DNA of 10,649 nucleotides from Thalassiosira profunda (GCA_036939355.1 JALLAP010000731.1:1-10649), one strand, 5' to 3'. Shown: positions 1-7,920, numbered from the stretch's first letter. Notes: generated by a model not told the origin, from the sequence alone. Numbers and translations: made by a program.

Positions 1-389
1 ACAATTGGCCTCAGCAAACTGAAGGGATGATTTACACATCGGGAGAGAAGTGGCTGGTCCGACTCTTCTTCCTCTCCTTTTACATCTTGGGAGTCATCGG
101 TGTGTCCAACGTGGTCACATCGTTCATTATCAACGCGTTCTTTCAGCAGCTGGCGACGATCGAGCATAGGCACGGACCGGAAGAGGATATCGCGGGAGAG
201 GCCAAACTGAAAGGATCACGTGCAGTCTTCGACCCGTCGACGGTTACCGGAACGGAAACCGGACTGAGCCACAGTGTTTACTTTGCAAGGATTAGACCAA
301 AGCACGACGATGTGGAGTTGGACGAAAGAGAGGCTCTCCGAAGGCTGTTCTCCAGAACCTCGACCAGTGTGTCGGACTCGGAAAGGTAG
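1..389 (+). CDS. Two-pore / voltage-gated cation channel, C-terminal end (partial, 5' end outside window)
   Basis: The frame is open from the left edge (first full codon at base 3) to TAG at 387-389, giving about 128 visible residues. It begins with NWPQQTEG, which fits the selectivity-filter segment after the pore helix of two-pore channel repeat II (usually N-N-W). A short linker and one strong membrane helix follow (bases about 54-150, around RLFFLSFYILGVIGVSNVV), ending in FIINAFFQQL, the typical end of the last S6 helix. About 80 hydrophilic residues form a cytosolic tail. TPC proteins are vacuolar or endolysosomal cation channels of 12 membrane helices; this is the last one plus tail. 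The ATG at 27 is internal and is not the start. A one-repeat channel or a Cav/Nav-like four-repeat channel could end similarly, so the exact subfamily is less certain than the channel fold. Confidence 0.72.
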   Translation, partial: NWPQQTEGMIYTSGEKWLVRLFFLSFYILGVIGVSNVVTSFIINAFFQQLATIEHRHGPEEDIAGEAKLKGSRAVFDPSTVTGTETGLSHSVYFARIRPKHDDVELDEREALRRLFSRTSTSVSDSER

Positions 390-605
390 AGCAACTCGGT
401 CCTCCCCAACCCTGCAAGCAATGCACCTCATTCATCATTGGAAGAGCGAGGTAGGGGTGGTATGTATGGTAGATCTCAGAAAGATAGAGCCTCGGGCGAT
501 GAGAGTCTTTGATGATTACGTTTCATTCTTCCTCTCGAGCTCGCCTCCTGCAACCTCACAGGCTTCGTATCTCCCTCAGTCCTTCACTTTCTCACACAAC
601 CACAA
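390..605. other. Intergenic spacer between channel gene and SKI2
   Basis: This 216-bp spacer separates two genes on the same strand, so it should hold the 3' end of the channel transcript and the SKI2 promoter. I see no TATA box, no AATAAA signal and no repeat. The last 70 bases before the SKI2 ATG are pyrimidine-rich on the sense strand, like the PRA1 leader at 9122-9200. Short open frames crossing it have no recognisable protein content. Confidence 0.5.
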
Positions 606-3600
606 ATGCGCCGCCTGCGCCACCGCCTCCCCGCCCCACTGCCCCTATCCTCCCCGGCCATGCCGGACGCCAGCCACGAAGAGCGGGCTCGCTCTAAGCT
701 CAGGACGCTGGGTGAGCTTTTGGGTACCGCCAGTGCCGCCGACTCGGCCGCATTGTCCCCTGCGGCCGGTGTTACCCTGCCACCACACCCTGATGGCCGT
801 GCCGATATCCCCGGCAGCTCCGACAACGAGCAGATCGACTCGGCCCTCGAGGCTGTGAGGGAGGCATTGGCCGGATTTGGCGTCGTATCGGGATCGTGCG
901 ATCCAGAGAAAGTGTGGCAGCGGCCCATCCCTGCCTCCCTGTTCCAGCCCCCAACATACTTGCCTTCCCTCACGACGCTCGTGCCCCGATCGCGCCTGCC
1001 CCCCGGTGCCAAAATCCGCACCGCCAACAATGCGACTTCAACTAATGGTAAGGATGAGCTGGTTGAGGTGTGGGCGTATTCCCTCACCTCCGATTACGAC
1101 GAGGAGGCGGGCCATGCAAGCGATTTGCATCAGCGCCCCCTTCAGGGAAATCTATCGTCCAAGCTGACAGAGTACACGAGGGGCACAATGGGCGTGCGCC
1201 GGCCGTTTCGTCCGGGAGGAATGGATGACGACGACGAGGTTGAGGCCGACGACCAGTCTGCACTGCAATCGGAGTACTTGTCCGAGGAAGCTACCGCCAA
1301 TGCCCGGCGAGCACTCACGGTGGGCTCCAAGAAAGCTTACGAGGAGGGGATACTCATCACTGCTCCACCGGGGGTATCCTTTTCGGAAGGCCTGCGGTAC
1401 GAGGATGTGTTTGACGATGTCGATCAATTGCAAATGAAGAGCGAGGAAAATGCCGCTGTCGAGAGAACTGTGACGGTGGACTCGGAAGACGGGGAGCCAG
1501 ATAAGCAGGGCGCAGCAGCACCTACATTCTCTTCGCCCTCGACGTCCATGTGGGACAAGAGCTTCTTCGAAGACGATTCTCTCTTCGGGGACAGCACTAG
1601 TGGGAGTGAGAGTGACAGTGATGAGAGTAGTGACGGTGGTGGCAATGATGAGGGAGATGTGGTTGATGAAGCAGTCAAGGACAACGTTGGAAAGGAAACA
1701 ACATTAACTCCATCGCAGGAGGAGTCGGAAGCCCCAGGCGATGAGGTCGATGTACTTCTCTCAGAACTGCGCGATTCGCTGGAATCGTCGACACAGACGA
1801 CCAAACCATCATCGGCATCCATCCACCCGCCAGTATCCAGCGCTACCAGCAAAGATACCAAAGCTCGCAAATCCTGGGCCGTTACAGACTACATACCGCT
1901 CACGACCACCTCGGACTTTCACACGCTGCTGCCCAACCCGGCGCTCACATTTCCGTTTGAGCTGGACGATTTCCAGAAGCAGGCGGTCCTTCGCCTCGAG
2001 CGCTCCGAGTGCGTGTTCCTGGCTGCGCATACGTCTGCGGGCAAGACAGTGTGCGCCGAGTACGCCATTGCTCTCGCGAAGAAACACTGCACGAGGGCAA
2101 TCTACACGAGTCCAATCAAGGCCTTGAGCAACCAAAAATACCGTGACTTTCGCAACAAATTCGGCGAGGACGTCGGTCTCATCACGGGGGACATGCAAAT
2201 CGGGGCCGATGGCAGCTGCTTGATCATGACGACGGAGATTCTGCGATCGATGCTGTATCGCGGGGCAGACCTCATTCGGGACATCGAGTGGGTGATCTTT
2301 GATGAGGTGCACTACATAAACGATTCAGAGCGCGGTGTTGTGTGGGAGGAGGTGATCATCTTGTTGCCGGACTACGTCAACCTGATCTTCCTGTCTGCGA
2401 CGACGCCCAACACGATCGAGTTTTCGGAATGGATCGGGAGGACAAAGCGCAAGCCGGTACACGTCATTCGTACCAACTACCGGCCGGTGCCTTTGTCGCA
2501 TCATCTTTGGGCGGGCCATAAGATGCACAAGATCATGGAGGGAAAGCAGGGCTTCAATCCCAAAGGGTATACCGAGGCAACGAAAGCCCTGCTTTCTCCA
2601 TCGGCGCGGGAAGCGGCGGAGAACAAAAAGAAGGGCATCAAAACTGCCTCGAAGCCAGTATCTGGCCGTCCTACCTCTGGTTCCAAAATGTCGTCTTGGC
2701 AGCAGCAAGGCTCGAAGCAGGACTGGATTGCGTTGACCCGATACTTGGAGCGGGAGGAACTGATGCCGACGGTCACCTTTTCCTTCTCCAAGAAGAAGTG
2801 CGAAGAAATTGCCGACCAATTGCGGTCGTTGGACTTGAACACGGCGGCCGAACGCAACTTGGTGCAATCGTTTGCCATCCAGACTGTGAATCGCCTATCT
2901 CCAAAGGACCAGAGCCTTCCGCAGGTCACCAAGACCGTTGAGATGGTCAAGCGTGGGATCGGCGTGCATCACGGTGGATTGCTGCCAATTCTCAAAGAGA
3001 TGGTCGAGATCCTCTTCAGCCGCAATCTAATCAAAATCCTGTTCGCCACGGAGACGTTTGCCATGGGCGTGAACATGCCTGCTCGCTCGGTTGTGTTCAA
3101 CGCCATCCGAAAGCACGATGGCGTCCAATTTAGGGAGCTCCAACCGGGCGAGTATACGCAAATGGCGGGACGGGCAGGGAGGCGTGGTCTCGACAAGGTC
3201 GGCACGGTGGTCTTGTGCTGCTTTGGAGATCAGCCACCACCCCAAACTTTGCTGAGAAATATGCTCACTGGTTCGTCTACGAAGCTGCAGTCGCAATTTC
3301 GCCTGACGTACACAATGATACTGAACCTATTGCGCGTAGAGGACATGAGTGTCGAGGGCATGATCAAGCGATCCTTTTCGGAGTTTGCAACGCAACGTGC
3401 GTTGACGAGCAACGAATATCCGAAGCTTCTGACGCGTGGAACCAAAGCTTTGCTGAAGCTGGACGAGGAGTTCAAACAAGATGCTGACAGTCGACTCGAG
3501 TGCGAGGACATTGAGGACTATTATGATGCCAGCCAGAAAGTGTTGTCGTCGAGCAAACATCTGCTATCGTACGTTCTGGGCTCTGGTGGAACTGGAGGTG

Positions 3601-5012
3601 GAGCGCTCGTGGCTGGCCGTGCGATTCTTGTGACGTCTGCGAGGAAACACAACTACGTGCGTGCTCCGGCTCTGATATTGCGGCCACCCGAAGCATCCAC
3701 CAAAAGTTCAGGCACCAGTGGGAGTGATGATATGGCTTGCATCTGCGTGGTATTGCTGCCGCAAAGCTACACTTCTTCCCAAGAAGACGAACAGCAGAAA
3801 GCTCTGAAGCTTGGTGCATTGAATTATGTTGGAGAAGCTCAGAACCGATGCTTTGCTATCCAAAAGGTACCTCTGGACAGTATCTTGCTGGTGTCATCGA
3901 CGAAACACAAGATTGACTCTGCCGTTTTCTACAATGGAAGCGAAGCCAAGAGCTCGCGAGAGACGTCTTCCATGTTTGGCAATCCATTTGCAGGGGCTAA
4001 GTCGATGAAAAGCAGGGGCGCTGATGACAATCCCTTTGCTGGAATGAAAGCACGCGGGAAGAAAGGCGATGCTCCTTCGACCAAAGCGACTGGTCAATCG
4101 AAGGAAGCGCAGCTGGTCGACGATGCAATGTCCTACTTGGTGGATGCCGAAACGACGGAGTTGAATGGCGGCCTTGATTTGCTGGATCTGCGAGAGTGCG
4201 CAAAGAACATGCATCAGGGCGACAGCGCCGTGGAGTTTGGAACGGCCTGCGATCGTTTGAACCGCGAGGTCCATTTCGTGCGGCAGTTCCGCTCGCACTA
4301 CCATCCCAGCCTGGAGCGCTACTACTCGGCGGTGGAGCGGAAGGAGACCCTGCGATCGCGGGTCGAGACGCTGCGCCACCTCCTCTCCAACGATTCGCTT
4401 CAATTGTTCCCAGACTTCTTGCAACGCAAGGCGATGCTGCAATCCATGGGCTACGTCGATGAGAACGACACGGTCTGCCTCAAAGGGCGTGTGGCCTGCG
4501 AGGTGAATACCTGCGAGGGCCTCATTGTCACCGAAATGGTCTTCGAAGGCATGTTGAACGAACTGGAGCCGGCAGAAATTGTCGCGGCGCTGAGCGCTCT
4601 GTTGTTTCAGGAGAAGACGGACGAGGACCAGAATCTCGATTCTGAACTTCCCGAGCGCCTCGTATCGTCGTGCGAGCGGATGAAAAGCATTGCCGTCGAG
4701 CTCGGCCAACAGCAGAAGGACTTTGGCCTCCCCGTCGATCCGCTCGAGTACTGCGCCACCAGCCTCAAGATGGGGTTGGTCCACGTGGTCTACGAATGGG
4801 CGTGCGGCGTCCCCTTCATCTCCATCTGCGAGCTGACGGGCGTTCAGGAGGGGTCGATCGTCCGGTGCATCACGCGGCTGGACGAGCTGTGCCGGGAGGT
4901 CAGAAATTGCGCGCGGGTGGTGGGCAACCCAACGCTCTACCGGAAGATGGAGGCAGCGAGCGAGGCCATCAAACGGGACATCGTGTTTGCCTCGAGCCTC
5001 TATGTGAGTTGA
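606..5012 (+). CDS. SKI2: SKI2-type DExH-box RNA helicase (Ski complex, cytosolic exosome cofactor)
   Basis: This is an intron-free frame of 1,468 residues. SKI2 unwinds and feeds mRNA 3' ends to the cytosolic exosome, working with Ski3 (TPR) and Ski8 (WD40). Numbering from the ATG at 606: residues 1-430 are a poorly conserved N-terminal arm with an acidic Ser/Asp/Glu/Gly tract near 325-352. The helicase core starts near 452 (FELDDFQKQAV). Motif I is AHTSAGKT (474-481), motif II DEVH (566-569) followed by the Ski2-typical YINDSERGVVWEE, and motif III SATTP (597-601). HHGGLLP lies at 788-794, TETFAMGVNMPAR at 815-827 and motif VI QMAGRAGRRG at 852-861. An arch-like insertion follows (about 985-1260), then a DSHCT domain to the end (SLYVS). 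GVVWEE and the long N-terminal arm favour SKI2 over the nuclear paralogue MTR4. The start is uncertain: the ATG at 606 has C at -3, whereas the one at 660 has G at -3 and would give 1,450 residues. No residue needed for helicase activity is missing. Confidence 0.95.
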   Translation: MRRLRHRLPAPLPLSSPAMPDASHEERARSKLRTLGELLGTASAADSAALSPAAGVTLPPHPDGRADIPGSSDNEQIDSALEAVREALAGFGVVSGSCDPEKVWQRPIPASLFQPPTYLPSLTTLVPRSRLPPGAKIRTANNATSTNGKDELVEVWAYSLTSDYDEEAGHASDLHQRPLQGNLSSKLTEYTRGTMGVRRPFRPGGMDDDDEVEADDQSALQSEYLSEEATANARRALTVGSKKAYEEGILITAPPGVSFSEGLRYEDVFDDVDQLQMKSEENAAVERTVTVDSEDGEPDKQGAAAPTFSSPSTSMWDKSFFEDDSLFGDSTSGSESDSDESSDGGGNDEGDVVDEAVKDNVGKETTLTPSQEESEAPGDEVDVLLSELRDSLESSTQTTKPSSASIHPPVSSATSKDTKARKSWAVTDYIPLTTTSDFHTLLPNPALTFPFELDDFQKQAVLRLERSECVFLAAHTSAGKTVCAEYAIALAKKHCTRAIYTSPIKALSNQKYRDFRNKFGEDVGLITGDMQIGADGSCLIMTTEILRSMLYRGADLIRDIEWVIFDEVHYINDSERGVVWEEVIILLPDYVNLIFLSATTPNTIEFSEWIGRTKRKPVHVIRTNYRPVPLSHHLWAGHKMHKIMEGKQGFNPKGYTEATKALLSPSAREAAENKKKGIKTASKPVSGRPTSGSKMSSWQQQGSKQDWIALTRYLEREELMPTVTFSFSKKKCEEIADQLRSLDLNTAAERNLVQSFAIQTVNRLSPKDQSLPQVTKTVEMVKRGIGVHHGGLLPILKEMVEILFSRNLIKILFATETFAMGVNMPARSVVFNAIRKHDGVQFRELQPGEYTQMAGRAGRRGLDKVGTVVLCCFGDQPPPQTLLRNMLTGSSTKLQSQFRLTYTMILNLLRVEDMSVEGMIKRSFSEFATQRALTSNEYPKLLTRGTKALLKLDEEFKQDADSRLECEDIEDYYDASQKVLSSSKHLLSYVLGSGGTGGGALVAGRAILVTSARKHNYVRAPALILRPPEASTKSSGTSGSDDMACICVVLLPQSYTSSQEDEQQKALKLGALNYVGEAQNRCFAIQKVPLDSILLVSSTKHKIDSAVFYNGSEAKSSRETSSMFGNPFAGAKSMKSRGADDNPFAGMKARGKKGDAPSTKATGQSKEAQLVDDAMSYLVDAETTELNGGLDLLDLRECAKNMHQGDSAVEFGTACDRLNREVHFVRQFRSHYHPSLERYYSAVERKETLRSRVETLRHLLSNDSLQLFPDFLQRKAMLQSMGYVDENDTVCLKGRVACEVNTCEGLIVTEMVFEGMLNELEPAEIVAALSALLFQEKTDEDQNLDSELPERLVSSCERMKSIAVELGQQQKDFGLPVDPLEYCATSLKMGLVHVVYEWACGVPFISICELTGVQEGSIVRCITRLDELCREVRNCARVVGNPTLYRKMEAASEAIKRDIVFASSLYVS

Positions 5013-5084
5013 TGAATGGAGGCGGTGAGATGCATTGACCACAAGGGAGTAGCTTTCTTTCATTGGTTTCTATTTGTTCGTTGG
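5013..5084. other. 72-bp convergent spacer, SKI2 / ACL4-like
   Basis: The two stop codons face each other across 72 bp. Both 3' untranslated regions and cleavage sites must fit here or run into the opposite gene. The spacer is T-rich on the + strand in its second half (about 5051-5080). No AATAAA is present on either strand and no terminator hairpin is evident. Confidence 0.6.
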
Positions 5085-6518
5085 TCATGAGTCGTCCATG
5101 TCTTCGTCGTCTTCTCCATCGTCCTTATACCGCCCAAGCTTCGTCTTCACCTCGACCATTTGACATTCGATCGCCTCCAGCTCATTTTCGTCCTCCTCCT
5201 CGTCATTTCCATCGCCCATCGATTCCTCCAGCCCCTTCTTGACTCTCTCGAGCATCTCCAGCGCATTCTCCCAGTAATAGTTGGCCGCGTCCGCGTTCGG
5301 CGGTGAACGTGCGGCGAACGCGCACCCGAGGAGGTACCACACCTCGATAATTTCGTCGTTCTCGGCGAGAAGGCTTCCCAGTACATGCGTAGCGGCGTTG
5401 GCGCACCGATTCGCGGCCTCTGTCGCTCCAGGATTGTCTTTGGGTTGCAGCGACGCGCATTCCAGAAGGAGCTTCGCCGTCTGGATCCGGAAGCCATACT
5501 CGGGCAGCGACGACGCGGCGTCGACCTCGACCAGTTCCCGCGCCACATCTCCGTCTCCCTTTTTTCCATTAGATTCGTGTTCCACTCCAACCAGCGCCGC
5601 CATGGCCTCGCACCCCACCCGCATCCTATCGTAAGCCTTCAATATGCACTCTGTCGCTTCCGACACACGCGACTGGGAAAGACGAAAGTTTGCCATCGTC
5701 TGCAGGGCCTCTGGTCCCGCCCCGCCATTCACCGCGCCACTTCCCGATGCGGCCTCGTCGACCGCCAGTGCTGCTTTTAACGCAGCCTCGCACTCTGATT
5801 CCGCGTCGGGCTCCTCGCACAAATCCGTAAGGTACAGCTCCGCGATCGAGCAATGGGCCGCGCACAGCTGCCGCCGCGTCTCGGCCAAAAACCGCGCCGT
5901 TCGCTGGGCGCCCGTCTCTTCCTCGGATCCCTCCATGACCGCGTCCTCGATCTCGCCGCCGGAGGAGTGGATGCGTTCCAGTATCCGAATCGCACGCTCG
6001 AGCGCGGACGCCCCCGTGCGAAACGCCTCAAGGGCCTCGGGGCCGGAGGAGAGCTGTCCGAGATAGAGGTGCAGCCCCGCGCGGGCCTCGCTGCTTTGCG
6101 CCGCCTCGACGCTGCAATTCCCCTCCATCTCCCCGTCGTCTTCGACGGCAGGAGATCCTAACAATTCGATGGCCTCCAGGAAATCGGACCTCGCTCCGTC
6201 GACGTCTCCATTGGACGCTTTCAGTTCTCCCATCTTGCCCAAGACCGCCGACAGCGTTCCCCGGTCCTGCTCCTGCGCCACAACATCCCCACCGCTACCG
6301 CCACCGGCACCACCCTCCGCCCGCGACCGCAGCACCCCCTCAGCGTACGCGAACAATTGCAGCGCGGTGTCGACGTCGCTCATCTCCACGGCGGTTTCGG
6401 CCCGCCCCAGCACCTCCTCGAGGGGGACGGGCTTCTTTCGATCGGAGGCGCCATCGCCCCGCCGCGACGATTTGGATTTCTTGGACCCCCGGGAGGGCTT
6501 CTTGCGGCCGCCCGGCAT
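5085..6518 (-). CDS. ACL4: Acl4-like TPR protein, probable assembly chaperone of ribosomal protein Rpl4/uL4
   Basis: This is an intron-free frame of 477 residues, ATG at 6518 and TGA at 5085-5087. The start has A at -3 and is followed at once by a very basic stretch (residues 5-29, Lys/Arg/Ser), which could be a nuclear signal. The body is helical with TPR-like repeats: DVDTALQLFAYAEGVL (about 48-63), GDVDGARSDFLEAIELL (about 104-120) and EALQTMANFRLSQSRVSEA (about 276-294). A C-terminal block resembles the Acl4 family: EYGFRIQTAKLLLE, then DEIIEVWYLLGCAF, then a helix of paired YYWENALEML type. It ends in a strongly acidic tail (DDGEDDEDMDDS). Yeast Acl4 binds the internal loop of newly made Rpl4 and escorts it to the nucleus; a TPR body with an acidic tail fits that. 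The Acl4 assignment rests on remembered family motifs, not a search. The fallback is a generic TPR protein. Confidence 0.75.
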   Translation of the reverse strand: MPGGRKKPSRGSKKSKSSRRGDGASDRKKPVPLEEVLGRAETAVEMSDVDTALQLFAYAEGVLRSRAEGGAGGGSGGDVVAQEQDRGTLSAVLGKMGELKASNGDVDGARSDFLEAIELLGSPAVEDDGEMEGNCSVEAAQSSEARAGLHLYLGQLSSGPEALEAFRTGASALERAIRILERIHSSGGEIEDAVMEGSEEETGAQRTARFLAETRRQLCAAHCSIAELYLTDLCEEPDAESECEAALKAALAVDEAASGSGAVNGGAGPEALQTMANFRLSQSRVSEATECILKAYDRMRVGCEAMAALVGVEHESNGKKGDGDVARELVEVDAASSLPEYGFRIQTAKLLLECASLQPKDNPGATEAANRCANAATHVLGSLLAENDEIIEVWYLLGCAFAARSPPNADAANYYWENALEMLERVKKGLEESMGDGNDEEEDENELEAIECQMVEVKTKLGRYKDDGEDDEDMDDS

Positions 6519-6568
6519 GGTTGATGGCGACGTGGTGGGGAGCGGGGCGTTGTTGTGTTGGGCCGGGG

Positions 6569-6596
6569 AGTCAGAAGTCAGAAGTCAGAGTCAGAG
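6569..6596. repeat. Tandem 7-bp repeat AGTCAGA, about 4 copies
   Basis: AGTCAGA stands at 6569-6575, 6576-6582 and 6583-6589, and the run continues as GTCAGAG to 6596. It sits 51-78 bp upstream of the ACL4-like ATG, probably in its leader or core promoter. Read on the ACL4 strand each unit gives TCTGACT, containing TGACT, a half-site of the kind bound by bZIP factors. It may equally be a simple slippage repeat. Confidence 0.85.
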
Positions 6597-6808
6597 TGTG
6601 GTTGCAAAGCAGTGCCACTCGAAAATGGGTGGTTCTGAGCAACGTCTGACTTTCATCACTTTCCGTTTCCGGCGTCGCCCCAAGTCGCCCCCCCGCGTAG
6701 CCACCCCGCCCACGCTCGCCCCAGCAGGCTAGCCCCCACCTCGCCTCTCACATGACCATTGAGCACTCGGCGTCGGCAGTGTAGGCGCGGCGCCGTTTCG
6801 CTCGGCGG

Positions 6809-6816
6809 ATATAAGC
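6809..6816 (+). promoter_or_regulatory. TATA-like element upstream of FCP1-like gene
   Basis: GATATAAG lies about 46 bp upstream of the ATG at 6862, within an otherwise GC-rich stretch. It is the only TATA-like word in this spacer. A start site 25-30 bp downstream would give a leader of about 15-25 bases, overlapping the inverted repeat at 6832-6848. Position is the only support. Confidence 0.3.
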
Positions 6817-6822
6817 GTCGAT

Positions 6823-6848
6823 TTGCAATTGCATGCATTGGATGCATG
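6823..6848. repeat. Overlapping palindromes and CATGCAT inverted repeat next to start codon
   Basis: Within 26 bases lie TTGCAA (6823-6828), the 10-bp palindrome TGCAATTGCA (6824-6833), GCATGC (6831-6836), and a perfect inverted repeat CATGCAT (6832-6838) / ATGCATG (6842-6848) around a 3-base centre. It ends 13 bases before the ATG of the FCP1-like gene. It could be a site for a dimeric DNA-binding protein or a short leader hairpin. Confidence 0.7.
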
Positions 6849-6861
6849 ACACATCGAAACC

Positions 6862-7920
6862 ATGATGTGCACCAAAACCAGCGAGGATGGGGACGCGGCG
6901 ACAGGGCCAATTCCAGCCGCGGCGCAAACCGATCTACCGACCGATCGAATGCAACGGCGGCGAGAGAAGAAGCGGAGGAAGAAGGAACTCAGGCAGATGG
7001 CGAAGGATGCCGCTATGCAAACCCAAAGCAGTGGCGTTTCGGTTGCAAATGAAAATACGACGACAACGCAACATCAGCAACATCCCGTCCTCAATCCCAA
7101 GCCACTCATCGTACTGGATCTCAACGGGATACTGTGCCATCGCCGACGAGCACCCACGCAACAATCCAACCCCAACACAATCTACCGGCCGTCAGTTGGA
7201 CACGTCGCCAACACAGAAATCATCCCCCGATCGGACCTAAACGAGTTCCTGACGCTGCTGCACGACAATTTCCGCCTGGCCATCTGGACGAGCGCCACGC
7301 GAAAGACGGCGCGGGAATTGGTGCGATTATTGATACCGCCAGAGGTGCGAGAGCGGCTGGTGTTCGTGTGGCATCGCAGCTTTTGCAATTTGGTCGAGAG
7401 CAAATCCGGTGCAGCGGAGGCATCTTCGGCGAAAACGGAAGGATCGGGGGCGACGCCAGCAGATGGACAAAGGAAAAGGAGGAAGCGGAGGCGAACAACC
7501 TCCAGGATCGAAAAGCTGTGCAATGCAGATGATCCTTTTGCAACAGACGACTCGCAAAGCAACGCAACCAAAACACCATCGCACGAGGACGTCACGGCCG
7601 TCAAGTGCCTCTCGAAAGTGTGGTCCGCGCATCGCAGCTGGGACGCCACCAACACCATTATCCTCGACGATTCGCCAGAAAAATGCCCCGATCGGCACGG
7701 CCGGAATGCGCTGCACCCCCCACCAATCTGCGGAACGACGACGCGCGTCGACGTCGATGACGATGAGGCGAACCAGAGGACGCAGCGCGACTTTTTCCGG
7801 CTGCTCGCCGAGCATTGGGCGCAGCCGACAAAAGATTTGATGGCCTTTTTGGACGAGCACGCGGACAGTCACAACATGAGGTGTAGGCCCTCGTCGCCGG
7901 TGCTGAAGTTTAATTCATAG
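6862..7920 (+). CDS. FCP1/NIF-type HAD phosphatase-like protein with DLNG active-site variant
   Basis: This is an intron-free frame of 352 residues. The start is MM at 6862/6865 with A at -3, and the stop is TAG at 7918-7920. Residues 28-50 are a basic, probably helical stretch of Arg/Lys/Glu. The FCP1-homology domain follows. Motif I is VLDLNGIL with D86 and N88, where active members have D-x-D-x-T/V. Motif II is IWTSAT (T143) after SDLNEFLTLLHDNFRLA. Motif IV is ILDDSPEKC (D269-D270). KCLSKVW before it carries the likely motif III lysine. Between motifs II and IV is a low-complexity insertion (about 175-245) with a basic cluster KRRKRRR (205-211) that looks like a nuclear signal. Plants have a DLNG-type branch of this superfamily, so the Asn may be a lineage trait. 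The protein could be an inactive or altered phosphatase; a link to RNA polymerase II CTD is not shown. Confidence 0.85.
   Translation: MMCTKTSEDGDAATGPIPAAAQTDLPTDRMQRRREKKRRKKELRQMAKDAAMQTQSSGVSVANENTTTTQHQQHPVLNPKPLIVLDLNGILCHRRRAPTQQSNPNTIYRPSVGHVANTEIIPRSDLNEFLTLLHDNFRLAIWTSATRKTARELVRLLIPPEVRERLVFVWHRSFCNLVESKSGAAEASSAKTEGSGATPADGQRKRRKRRRTTSRIEKLCNADDPFATDDSQSNATKTPSHEDVTAVKCLSKVWSAHRSWDATNTIILDDSPEKCPDRHGRNALHPPPICGTTTRVDVDDDEANQRTQRDFFRLLAEHWAQPTKDLMAFLDEHADSHNMRCRPSSPVLKFNS

Larger units (their letters stand above)
6519..6861. promoter_or_regulatory. Divergent promoter region, ACL4-like / FCP1-like
   Basis: This 343-bp spacer lies between two divergent start codons and holds no gene. 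From left to right it contains a tandem AGTCAGA repeat (6569-6596), a TTGCAA at 6602-6607, a C-rich stretch (about 6676-6745), a TATA-like GATATAAG (6809-6816) about 50 bp before the FCP1-like ATG, and a dense run of overlapping palindromes (6823-6848). That it drives both genes is inferred from position. Confidence 0.65.

Noticed and set aside
554..563. CCTCACAGG shared by the SKI2 leader and the PRA1 leader (9196-9204)
   Set aside because: A 9-mer in two C/T-rich leaders is likely by chance. It was considered as a trans-splice or common acceptor signal, but there is no supporting context.
274..858. A 194-codon + strand frame bridging the channel end and the SKI2 start
   Set aside because: It overlaps both conserved frames in another phase, is rich in Pro/Ser/Arg, and resembles no family.
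4351..4358. GCGATCGC, the cyanobacterial HIP1 word, inside SKI2
   Set aside because: A single copy in a GC-rich eukaryotic coding sequence; nothing suggests a bacterial origin for this stretch.
3894..5063. A 389-codon open frame on the minus strand opposite the SKI2 C-terminus
   Set aside because: It lies fully antisense to the conserved DSHCT region, has no recognisable domain, and its composition (Leu/Arg/Ala/His-rich) is what the reverse of a GC-rich coding frame gives.
5281..6732. Several open frames of 100-190 codons on the + strand opposite the ACL4-like gene
   Set aside because: They are mirror frames of a GC-rich gene, with low-complexity Ser/Arg/Pro content and no domain; they overlap one another and the conserved gene.
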